Below are positions 1 to 7,763 of a DNA stretch of 21,722 nt, in pieces. The DNA is from Bipolaris cookei. Its lineage: Eukaryota > Ascomycota > Dothideomycetes > Pleosporales > Pleosporaceae. The stretch is from positions 1-21,722 of the forward strand of contig NRSV01000162.1 in assembly GCA_002286855.1 (NCBI GenBank), given 5' to 3'. The position numbers were made by a program, and so were the translations under genes. The notes under the pieces are model-generated. The model had not been told where the DNA came from. It saw only the letters and a list, made by a program, of their open reading frames with translations, and ran no database searches. The first letter of the stretch is position 1. Every line of letters begins with the position of its first letter.

Positions 1-2
1 CT

Positions 3-227
3 AACGTATGCCCATGCAACTATAGAGCTACTCAAGACGTTAGGCATATTCTACTTAGCTGTGCGCTATATAGAAAAGCTAGAGAGAAGATGCAAGAAAC
101 AAGCAAGGATCCACTATCACTAGTCTTCTTACTAGAAACTAGTATAGGCATACAGGCGACTATTAGGTTTATTGAGGAGACAAAAGCTGGGACACAAGCC
201 TGGTATAAAGGAAACACCGAAAACTAG
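3..227 (+). pseudogene. LINE ORF2 C-terminus (post-RT Cys/His motif)
   Basis: An open frame enters from the left edge and stops with TAG at 225-227. It encodes about 74 residues containing CPCN followed by QDVRHILLSC, a C-x-C-x9-H-x4-C arrangement. This resembles the zinc-knuckle-like motif near the end of ORF2 proteins of many fungal LINEs, downstream of reverse transcriptase and RNase H. The catalytic domains lie outside the window, so activity cannot be judged. No start codon is expected because only the tail is present. The visible part has no internal stop. Confidence 0.7.
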
Positions 228-451
228 GGAGCTACTAGTACTAGTACCCTGCCCTATATCTACCTACCTTACCCTATCTACTACCCGCAAGACCCCCTAC
301 TACTTTCCGATACACTAGGCTAAGAGCCTCACCTTTATTTAGATAACCCCCTCCCCTATCTACACTAAATTGATAGAAACACGTAGATACTTGTGGAACT
401 TGGGTCTGCACGTCTTATATAGCCCTAGGGCTGAAAAAGGACGTTAAATCA
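228..451 (+). other. LINE 1 3' UTR
   Basis: This non-coding stretch lies between the ORF2 stop and the trinucleotide tail. I see no open frame of interest in it. It is assigned to the LINE by position only. Confidence 0.5.
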
Positions 452-1533
452 AAATAATAATAATAATAGGCTGCCCTGACCTAGATGGGCGAGGCGCTTG
501 TGCCACGGTTCTAGTCAATCCTGGTTCAGCGAGTACGCTGCGAGTCCTATTGGGTTGCGCCACAATGGTAGAAGGCATAGGTCGTTAACGCTGTCGAAGC
601 GCAACGTGAGACCTTCAGGGGTAGATAGAGTCATCGAGTAGTCCACGATTTGAAAGATGCCACCGCGTCGCCGGAGTTGTGAGTTGGAGATCAAGTTGCA
701 TCCAGCATTTGGGTCGTATATCACGTTGCTGAGCCTCATTTGCTTTTTCTATCCTTCAACGCAAAGGCTGAGGATAGCGGTTCCCGTTTTCGACGCTGTG
801 TGGTTCGTTCCCCTGTACCCCATTATAGGCGGACCATTCCAAGGCTTTAGAGAACTGGGCAAGAAGACGCTCCGATCGCAAGAGGAGTGTCGGGTGCAAG
901 CAGTATCTAGTAGCCAGTTTTGTAAAAGGAAAGAGCGGCTCTGTTGTTGGCCAATTTTAGCCATAAACGCGAAGCCATTCGCAGCATCAAATTCTGGCAG
1001 GGCTTGTTGATACGCCAAATTGGCCATTCCTTGTAGTTCATCGGTTTTATCCGTGAGCTTCGCTTTCCTTTCTAAATACTTCTTACCCCTCTCGGCTTTC
1101 TCCCATCGCTCCTTTAGGTGTGGATGTTTTCGAAAGTATGTGCTTTCGTGGTGGGCTCGATGCCCGCAGAAGCTGCACGGCCCTCGTAGCCTCGATGTTA
1201 CCCTCGCGACTAGGCTTACTTCTCTTTGTCCGGTGGCTTTTAGCCCTTGTTCGAAGCGCTCTGCTGCCATAACGGCTTCGTCAAAGGTAACAGCCTTTGA
1301 AGTAACAATTCCCTGGTCGTCGTGCTAGTTGATCAGGCTATGGGTTTGATGGGATGTAGCTAGGAAGGTATGGTAGTCGCTAGTCAAGCCACTAAGGAAC
1401 TTGTCGACAAAAAATGGTTGGGAGATTTTGCAGTCGGTGTCGAGGGCTTCAAGGTCTGCTTTTGCAGCGCGGAGGCGTTCAGCATACTCGGAGATGCTTT
1501 GGTTGCACAATTCTAGGGTCAGCTGTTTATAAG

Positions 1534-1989
1534 TGTTACAGAGATAACAAGAAAGGGGCTCTCCTTGACGCGGGACAAGAGGAACGAGAGAGCACGAGTG
1601 GTTATGGTGCCACAAAGCTCCGCGTCAGAAGGTAACGGATCACCGCGGGGCTCGAGGTCACGTGATGTGCCATCTGGTCCATCTCGTCTTGGCGAGATGT
1701 CCGAGATGGCAGGACGAAAGCAATGAGGATATAAGGATGGATGGATTTCATTATTTACTCTCGTTGTGGTCAACTCAAATTGTACTTTCCTACTAGTTAC
1801 TTTACTTAACAAGATTGTTACTCGTTAGTCTATAGCAATATAGATTAGTGTTTGTCAAAACCCCCGGTTACATCCATAACTCTTTTCCACTACGAATCGC
1901 CAGACAACCTCACGGAACACTAGCGTAAAGCTCACCGGCCTTGGTGTGGGACCCGGCAAGAGAAGTATAGATCCAGACCCCGTGTAACA
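1534..1989. repeat. Solo LTR, 456 bp, in copia B gag
   Basis: The ends are perfect 7-bp inverted repeats, TGTTACA and TGTAACA, flanked by the 5-bp duplication ATAAG at 1529-1533 and 1990-1994. It splits the copia B gag. Removing 461 bases (LTR plus one duplication) brings the two gag halves into the same frame. No internal retroelement coding is present, so it is a recombinant solo LTR. A TATA-like GATATAAG near 1728 suggests plus orientation, but this is uncertain. Confidence 0.88.
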
Positions 1990-2254
1990 ATAAGTTTGGT
2001 GGAGGTTTTGGAAAACAGCGCTCCCTGTTGGTCGATAGCGTGCCTTCAGCTTGCTAAAGGCGTCTGCAACCGTCTTTTCTCCTTCTATGGTGGCTTTTGC
2101 GTTGGTGCCGCAACGGCTCTTGATTGCCCAGAGTGCTTTGTCCTGGTTTTGTTCCCAGACCTCCTGGCGTGCGAGTTTCTCCCTTGGTTCTTCGTCGGGG
2201 TAGGTGCGGGGGCCTTTGGCATCTAGACCCTTTTCCAAGTACCTCCCGTACCCT

Positions 2255-2477
2255 TGTCACAAGATGCTAGGAGCACGAATCCAAAAGCTTTGGGAAGCGT
2301 TGGTGAATTGCTACGTACACTATCTGTGAAGACTCAAGACGTTGCGTAAGGAATCAGAACAGAAATTCGTCAACAGAATATATCATGGGTGGCTAGCGTA
2401 CGTGTAGTACCTCGGTAGCACTCAGCCAATCAGCAGCAGAATCCAGGTGTTATGGCAACCCGGTGGTTACCGTGACA
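2255..2477 (-). repeat. Solo LTR, 223 bp, in copia B gag
   Basis: The termini are TGTCAC and GTGACA, flanked by the duplication ACCCT at 2250-2254 and 2478-2482. Removing 228 bases keeps the gag frame from the ATG at 2589 into the Gag core. A GATATATTC box on the minus strand fits minus orientation. Its sequence is unlike that of the 456-bp LTR, so it comes from a different family. Confidence 0.85.
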
Positions 2478-2723
2478 ACCCTGAAAAACCTAGGAACTCG
2501 GTGATCTGCCTTTCCCATCGGATCCAGTCGTTTGGACCTTCGAGGGCTTCAATACTCTGGAGCCCAGTGCTAGAGAGCGTCTTGTCCATGTTGGCGTTTT
2601 ACAAGTGGTGAAGGAATCTACTCAACAGCTCGTTTTTGCTTTGTCCGCTGAATCGTTGCTTTCTTTGTCCTGGTCGGAAAGTTTTGTAGGAAGCTTGTTT
2701 GTTGTTGAGTTGTTAGATTGTTA

Positions 2724-2943
2724 TGTGTTATCAAGGACGGTGAATTGATTGTGTAAAATGAATTATATTGATGTGTCCTGTTGTGATTGTTCTCTGCCAT
2801 TACTTGTGTGCAGTGTCTTGCTATTACCTCGGTAGGTGCTTGTTTCATGTAGGTATCAATATACATCGGCTGAGATTCATGCCAATGTATCTTGGCATAG
2901 CATCGGCTGGGTTCCGCGGCTTAGGTTGCTGTTATCTGGCACA
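2724..2943 (-). repeat. Probable 5' LTR of copia B
   Basis: It begins on the minus strand with TGTGCC exactly where the gypsy gag reading ends (after SLEDM) and can be closed at CACA (2724-2727), giving about 220 bp with 4-bp inverted ends. The gag ATG follows after a leader of about 135 bases. There is no second copy in the window for comparison, so the inner boundary is tentative. Confidence 0.45.
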
Positions 2944-3778
2944 TGTCTTCAAGGGAAATCGCTGTGAAAGTGCCGTTGTTCGATTTCGCTGGTGGTTCAT
3001 AGATTTGTGCATTTTCAGCAGTCCGGTTATTGTAACGGCGGGTTGTTTTTGTCCATTGGCTGAACGACTCCATGTCATTGCTGAGATCTACACACTTCCG
3101 AGCGAACCCTGCGTATGTGCTTGTTTCAGTTCCCGATGTGCCGACAAGCCTATCCTCTATCTTACTACTCAATGCATTCCGTAAGCAAGATATCCTCGCA
3201 TGCTCAGACCAGCTTTCTGCGTCAGCGTTGACCTTCTCTTTCTCGAACCGTAGGTAGAAGGAAATGAACGTCTCATCGTCCTTCTAACGTATTGAGTAAA
3301 GGTTCTGAATGGCTTTCTCATTCCGGTTTCGTTCGCCATATAAGAGTTCAAGGCGTTCAAGCAGCTTGAAAGGGTTTGGCGACTCTTCTTTAATCTGCAT
3401 CTCGTAGTATGTGGTAACGTTTGTTTTCGCTGCCCCATCAAGGCGCATGTAGATGTAGCATAGCTGAGCTTTTAGGCTACCAACAGCGTGCGCGTCTTCT
3501 TCAATCTTACCCTCCATCTCTAACTTCCATCCTCGCCATTGTGATTTGTTTCCACCAAACGTAGGCGGGTGGGGTAAGCTGTGCCGCGGCTTTGAGGCTA
3601 CAGGCACAGATACGTTCGGAGTTTCGGAGGTTGGCGTTGGATCAGTGGTGGCGTACAATGGTGCTCCCAACCTCTCTATCCTGGTGCTCATGTCTTCAAG
3701 TCTCTGTATCAGCTGCTGCAGTAGCAGCTGGTTCGAATCGTCCGTCGTCATGGTGGTGTTCACGGAGGAGCTCGTCAT
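2944..3778 (-). pseudogene. Gypsy-type Gag, 3'-truncated
   Basis: The start is the ATG at 3778, 44 bases after the predicted priming site. The first 40 residues are Ser/Thr/Gln-rich with a short coiled-coil-like stretch (LLLQQLIQRLEDMSTRIERL). The Gag core follows (KPRHSLPHPPTFGGNK, then LKAQLCYIYMRLDGAA, then LLYGERNRNEKAIQNLYSIR). A TAG at 3284-3286 interrupts it. The same frame then continues with DDETFISFYLRFEKE to ISLEDM at about 2943, where the copia B LTR starts. The stop sits where CAG (Gln) would be expected. No zinc knuckle is visible before the break. The intact protein would form particles around element RNA. Confidence 0.7.
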
Positions 3779-3821
3779 AACGGTGTTTTGGGTTGCTGCG
3801 ATAATCTACGTGTTCTTCGTG

Positions 3822-3833
3822 ATCTTGACTGTA
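3822..3833 (-). promoter_or_regulatory. Putative self-priming primer-binding site
   Basis: TACAGTCAAGAT (minus strand) directly follows the LTR with no spacer. It is perfectly complementary over 12 bases to ATCTTGACTGTA inside the LTR (3885-3896). In Tf1-type elements the first bases of the RNA pair with the primer site and are cleaved to prime reverse transcription. Here the LTR copy of the sequence lies where transcription would begin, about 34 bases after a TATA-like box. The role is inferred. Confidence 0.55.
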
Positions 3834-4021
3834 TGTGAACGGTCTGTAGGAACTGTATTCCAGCTACCTAGTCCAGATGCTATTTACAGTCAAGATGAAG
3901 AAAGAAGGTAAGACGCGAGCGGGGAGCCTATTTTGTTTGGGTTGGCGCACGGCCCTTACCTTGCCAGGGACGCGACTAGGCCAGCAGCCTAGTCATGTGA
4001 CTCAAGGCTCAGCCCGTTACA
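3834..4021 (-). repeat. 5' LTR of the gypsy-like element, 188 bp
   Basis: On the minus strand it runs from TGTAACGGG to CCGTTCACA, near-perfect inverted termini that start TG and end CA. A TATA-like AAAATAG at about 3928-3935 lies about 34 bases before the predicted transcript start at 3896. The gag ATG follows 55 bases after the LTR. Only one copy is present in the window. Confidence 0.65.
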
Positions 4022-4111
4022 CTGACACACCCCCTGAGGTATCCATGTTTGATGGAAACCTCAATAACGAAACAGCATAATTGCGACAATGCAAAACATG
4101 TGCACACACAG

Positions 4112-4843
4112 CTAGCTAGGCCTGCTCAGAGGCATAGGACAAGGAGTGTCCTTAAGAATGAGGTAACGAATGTCCTTCAGGCCAAGCTGTCTCACGAAGT
4201 TCTCATGTTTCTGACGAGGAAGCAGCTTTGTAAAGCCATTAGCAGGTATCTCAGCGGTGGGCTTCCACTCGACAGTAATTCTTCCAGATTCCACCTCTTG
4301 ACGAAGCCACATTTGATGAATATCGACATAGCGAAGCTTTGTCTGGATGCGATCAGTGTCGCCTTGAACGAGACGTACAGTCTGAGCATTGTCACACCAA
4401 AGAGCTTTCTTGGTATGAAGCGTAAAGCCAATATGGCGACAGAAGCGATTCCAGTATTGCGACTCGACACCTGCAGCTGAGAGAGCGTAGAGCTCTGCTT
4501 CGGTAGTAGATCGTGTGACTGAACGTAGCACGGTGGCTTTCCAGTCAATAGGCATGCCATAGAGCATGAAGATGTATCCTGCATATAATCGACGATTCTC
4601 TACATCATCTCCAGATGATGCTTCTGCAGCACCAAAGAAGGTAGGAAAAGAAGTAGTCGCGTTGACTTTGGTCGCATAGGTCTGCGATAGATCACCCCCT
4701 CGAGCAGTAATTGCTAGGTACCTAGTACCATACAGGTATCGCCATACGTGCTTGACCTTAAGAAGGTGAGCTAGTTCTGGGTTAGTTAAGAACCTTGCAA
4801 GGACTGAATGAGCGTGTGCAACGTCAGGTCGTGTATAGCCCAT
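4112..4843 (-). pseudogene. Copia C RT C-terminus and RNase H
   Basis: This frame of 243 residues opens with GYTRPDVAHAHSVLARFL, the segment after the RT palm in copia Pol. It continues with HVWRYLYGTRYLAI and a Ty1/copia RNase H: GYIFMLYGMPIDWKA, RSTTEAELYALS, DNAQTVRLV, and the terminal region RYVDIHQMWLRQEVESGRI followed by PANGFTKLL. The frame is open to its natural end at 4112. RNase H would degrade the RNA strand during reverse transcription. It is separated by a frame change and a deletion from the upstream RT half at 4844-5826, so no complete RT is encoded. Confidence 0.8.
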
Positions 4844-5826
4844 AAGCGAGGAGCTTCTTTTAGACCGTAGAGGGCGCGCAGCAGATGAAGATTCTGACCG
4901 TACTCTTCCTGGAAACCATCTGGCGTTCTCACATACAGGGTGCGATCAAGCATAGCGTTGAGGAACGCGTTTGGCACATCGTACTGAACTGCCTCAAGAT
5001 TGAAAGCGCAGGCAAGGGCCATGAGCGCTCTGAAGAGCCGTGTTGCAAGAGTTGCCGCGTAAATATAGCCATATTGCTCTTCCAGGTCTCCTCGGACGAC
5101 GATACGGGCCTTGTATTTTTGAAGATACCCATCCTCATCAAACTTGTAGGTGAATACCCACATTAGAGGTACCGCATCAACATGTTTGTATGTAATGTCT
5201 GGTTTAGCAAAGGTCCCCTTGCTCCAGCAGTTACGTAACTCAGTTTGGGCAGCATCTTCAAACTACTTGCCATGCGCATGGCGCTTCAGCTCTTTCCAGT
5301 GACGTGGTGGGGGAGGTAGATCGTCGCGGTGAGTGCGAGTTGGATCTCGCTTGGTCTTGTATTGTGAGGCGGCAGAAATAGCCTCATTTGCTTGCGCAAT
5401 AGTAGTAGCAAATGCGAAGTACCTGGATATGTCAGGCGCTGCTTCTACAAAGTGCGCTTGGCCACGACGTTTACCAGCGACGATATTCTCTTGTGAAATG
5501 TTAGGATCTCGGCGCTGTGGTGCGTTGTTATGACGTCGATCTGGGATATATGGCTGATTTATGTGTTGCTCATGCGTTGGTGTAGCCACTCCGACCGTAT
5601 CGTCATTATCATCGTTATTATAGAAATTTCCGTCGAAGTTCCACCACCCAGGTGTTATATGCATAGTAGAAAACTCCTGCAATAGCTGTCGTTCTACTGG
5701 ATCAGGAGATGAGCTTTGACTGCCTCTGTCATTAGGAGGAGTGCTGCGAGGACTAGATGTATAGCGAGCCGTATCGCGATAATCTAACGTAGTAGAGGGA
5801 GATGGCAGTTGATAAACTTTTTTTGT
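4844..5826 (-). pseudogene. Copia C integrase-RT linker and RT N-terminal half
   Basis: A Pro/Ser/Asn-rich linker (SPRSTPPNDRGSQSS, then TPGWWNFDGNF) leads into the RT start (KGTFAKPDITYK). The RT then shows VFTYKFDEDGYLQKYKAR, QYDVPNAFLNAMLD and LLRALYGLKEAPRLW. Directly after RLW the sequence jumps to the post-palm segment, so the region that should carry the catalytic YVDD-type motif, about 150 residues, is missing. A TAG at 5263-5265 replaces a probable Gln codon. The upstream join to the integrase part is shifted by one base at a run of seven A (5818-5824 on the minus strand). Confidence 0.75.
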
Positions 5827-6440
5827 GCAGATGCAGGCAGGGCAGTTGTCTCTTGCCTCTATTGTAGTGCTGCTGGTTGGGAAACGACGGTAGTATCGCC
5901 GTCGTTTTCCTCCTCTGCAATATGGACAGCCTCAATCATATGAGATGTCACATGTGATGTAGACTGCTTATCCTTGTACAGCTCGTCAATGAAGCGTACG
6001 TCACGTACTCGGATAACCCGATTTGCGTCATGTAGCCATACCCGAAAGATGTTTGAGGCGTCATAGCCAAGAAGAAAGCCCTCAGGTATGGTCTGCAAGT
6101 TTATCTCCTCTAGGCAGGTGCTTGTTCAGCACGAATCCACAACTTCCAATGACGCGAAGTCGAGAGAGGTCTGGACGGATGCCAGTCACCATTTCTTGCG
6201 GTGTTCGCCAGTCAATAGACTTCGTAGGTGTGATGTTGAGGAGTCTAGCTGCTGTGCAGACTAGCTCGTTGGCCAAGGTCTTTGGTAGACCTGCATGAAT
6301 TTGAAGGACTCGAGCGACAGTCACGATGATCGCTCCAGCGCGTTCGGCACCCCCTAGCTGTGCAGGCGTGTCAGGCGATCTGACCTCGACTTTGATCATT
6401 GCCTTTGGGAGATGCAATCTGCGCCATGTGAAATGCAGTG
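5825..6440 (-). pseudogene. Copia C integrase C-terminal remnant
   Basis: The piece begins with IKVEVRSPDTPAQLGGAERAG, the stretch around the third catalytic acidic residue (the Glu of AER). It continues through LLNITPTKSIDWRTPQEM, DLSRLRVIGSCGF and LPRGDKL. A one-base shift near 6094-6102 moves to the next frame, FLLGYDASNIFRVW and VIRVRDVRFIDELY, which is the copia integrase tail. A TAG at 5859-5861 follows. The HHCC zinc domain and the first two Asp of the D,D,E triad are absent. The missing part was lost in a deletion that joined gag directly to this point. Confidence 0.75.
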
Positions 6441-7552
6441 TTTGCATAGTAATCTCTGCTAGCGCTCTCGTCGTCGATCCGATCAGCATATGTATGACGC
6501 TCCTGAGATTGGTGTCCTGTCGATCCTTCAGCTTGAATCTTAGCATCGGCAGAAACCTTCGAAAAATTGAAAGTCCATGGAATATTGTTATCCTTGTAGA
6601 GCTTCTTTGTCCTCTTCAAGAACTCAGTATCCTTAAAAGCATTTTGGATTTGTTGTAGAGCTCTTTGGCTAGGCTTGTAGTTGTTAGGATGACCCTTAGC
6701 CTTTGGATTCAGCGTGTAGTCGTTCAAGACATTGTGAGAGAGGCCACATGGACATTTTGGACGGTTGTTTGACTTTGATTTTGGCTTAGCGATAGCCAGA
6801 GTAGCCTTCTGAGTAGCCTGAGTATCTTCCTGGGCTGCGAAGCTACCGAGTGTCTGTGTACGGAGCCTTTTCGTTGAGATCCACCGACGATATAGGTTGA
6901 TCAAATTTTCGAGTGTAGGAAGCGCTTTATCATCCTCCTCGCAGTCAATCATAAGAGCAAAATGCTGACTAAACCATTCCGCATCTCCGTGCGTTTGGAC
7001 TGCTTTGATGAAGGCCCACTGTGGACGGGTACCTTTCATTTCCGCCATGTCCTCTGCCTCGCAGAGTGACGTAATGCGCGAGTATTCGTTCAGCCACGTG
7101 TCCACATCCTGACTTCTTCGCTTTTGCTGTATGTCATTGTACAGTGTGGACAGCTCAAGAATCTGTTGCTGGCTGGTGATGCCAAAGTGATCCTGCAGGG
7201 TCTTGAGGCGTAGATTTACGTTTAAGTTTACTTCTGAGATGAGATGCAGCTTCGAGCGAGCTACAGTTCTCATGGTCTCAAGGTTAACTTCGCCAATGGC
7301 CTTGAGTGTCCCCCTTTGGGCATTTGTCTTGAACTCCCACTTCCTCTACTGGCTTTCTGAATCATCATCTGATGGTTCGGTGTCGATAGTTGGAGGTTGT
7401 TTCGTGGTAGAGGGGTTGCAGTATCCCCACACGCCCTTGACGGTGGCAAACTGATTCTTCATCGAGTACCAGAGCTTCCAGTTGCTCTGTTTCTCGAGGA
7501 TGATCGAAGCACGAGTGACGACTTGGTCGTCAAGCATGCCAGTGGATGCCAT
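6371..7552 (-). pseudogene. Copia C Gag fused to integrase remnant
   Basis: The start at 7552 (MASTGMLDDQVV) is followed by LEKQSNWKLWYSMKNQF, the normal copia Gag N-terminus. A TAG at 7346-7348 interrupts it and the same frame continues to 6371. The knuckle-like motif CPCGLSHNVLNDY has Tyr where the last Cys is expected. The frame ends in SPKGNDQSRGQIA, where integrase sequence is read in another frame, so the stop at 6371 is a by-product of the deletion. Length and order fit a fungal copia Gag that lacks its protease. Confidence 0.75.
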
Positions 7553-7558
7553 GACGGC

Positions 7559-7763
7559 GTAAGAGCTGCCTTAGTGTTCGGCAGAGTAAACGTGAGGCGT
7601 GACCTCAAAGAGTAGCGTATTGCAGACGCAGTGAGCATAAAACGCAATGTACGATCCACTTACTTAGTCAACGTATACAACAACGTGAAGTGTGATCAAA
7701 AGAGTGAACAATCTTATTTCAGTATCGCAGCATGGTGCCAGGATACCGGGCTCACATCTGACA
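7559..7763 (-). repeat. Probable 5' LTR and leader of copia C
   Basis: Copia D coding sequence ends at GAGGATGAAAG, and a TGTCAG follows at 7763-7758 on the minus strand. The copia C gag ATG lies about 210 bases further on. An LTR of roughly 120 bases, similar in length to the 127-bp copia D LTR, would fit, but I cannot fix its inner end or primer site. Confidence 0.35.

Larger units (their letters stand above)
1..468 (+). mobile_element. 3' end of a non-LTR retrotransposon (LINE 1)
   Basis: The segment holds the last codons of a LINE ORF2, about 220 bases of 3' UTR and a short AAT/ATA trinucleotide tail at about 452-468. The tail marks the 3' terminus, because the sequence beyond it reads as copia B on the other strand. 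Its 5' side runs off the window, so a target duplication cannot be tested. The clade is uncertain; Tad1-like is likely for a fungus. The tail and Cys/His motif differ from those of the second LINE at 14796-15586, so these are probably two families. Confidence 0.75.
515..2589 (-). pseudogene. Copia B gag and protease (interrupted)
   Basis: Translation starts at an ATG whose first base is 2589 (MDKTLSSTGLQ), followed by ALEGPNDWIRWE, the usual fungal copia Gag opening. The Gag core includes the tract DKALWAIKSRC. After the second insertion it continues with LTLELCNQSISEY, a near-CCHC knuckle (CSFCGHRAHHESTY, where the last Cys is Tyr), and a protease with WLLDTACTRHSS in place of the usual D-S/T-G. 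The frame is held throughout once the two solo LTRs and one copy of each duplication are set aside. In-frame TAG codons lie at 1325-1327, 749-751 and 515-517. The encoded protein would package element RNA and process Gag-Pol; this copy is dead. Confidence 0.8.
469..2943 (-). mobile_element. Ty1/copia retrotransposon 5' portion (copia B)
   Basis: Read on the minus strand, this is a probable 5' LTR (2724-2943), a leader, gag starting at 2589, a zinc knuckle and an aspartic protease, truncated at 468 where the LINE begins. Integrase, RT and RNase H are missing. Two solo LTRs (1534-1989, 2255-2477) interrupt the gag. Without them, the whole coding part from 2589 to 515 lies in a single frame broken only by stop codons. 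The right end lies within the gag frame of the gypsy-like element at 2944-4021, so copia B probably inserted there. Confidence 0.75.
2944..4021 (-). mobile_element. Ty3/gypsy-like retrotransposon 5' fragment
   Basis: On the minus strand this contains an LTR (3834-4021), a putative self-priming site, a short leader and a gag frame from 3778, cut at about 2943 by copia B. No pol is present. The Gag type (HSLPHPPTFGG...WRGWKLEMEGK) resembles fungal Ty3/gypsy Gags rather than copia UBN-type Gags. Gag has one nonsense codon. Confidence 0.7.
4022..7763 (-). mobile_element. Ty1/copia retrotransposon, internally deleted (copia C)
   Basis: The minus-strand order is gag (7552), integrase C-terminal part, linker, RT N-terminal half, RT tail plus RNase H (stop 4112), then a purine-rich CTCAGGGGG tract (4030-4038) just before a TGTCAG at 4027-4022. 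A TGTCAG also occurs at 7763-7758, right after copia D coding sequence. I read these as the two LTR starts, the 3' LTR being cut short by the gypsy LTR at 4021. Protease, the integrase catalytic core and the RT active site are deleted. The LTR boundaries rest on six bases and are tentative. Confidence 0.65.

Noticed and set aside
657..1328. Plus-strand open frames of over 100 codons opposite copia B
   Set aside because: They have no recognisable domain and lie antisense to a clear gag-protease frame; treated as shadows.
7559..7763. Exact LTR and primer site for copia C
   Set aside because: Only a six-base TGTCAG match to the 3' side supports the start, and no inner boundary or clear primer site could be set.
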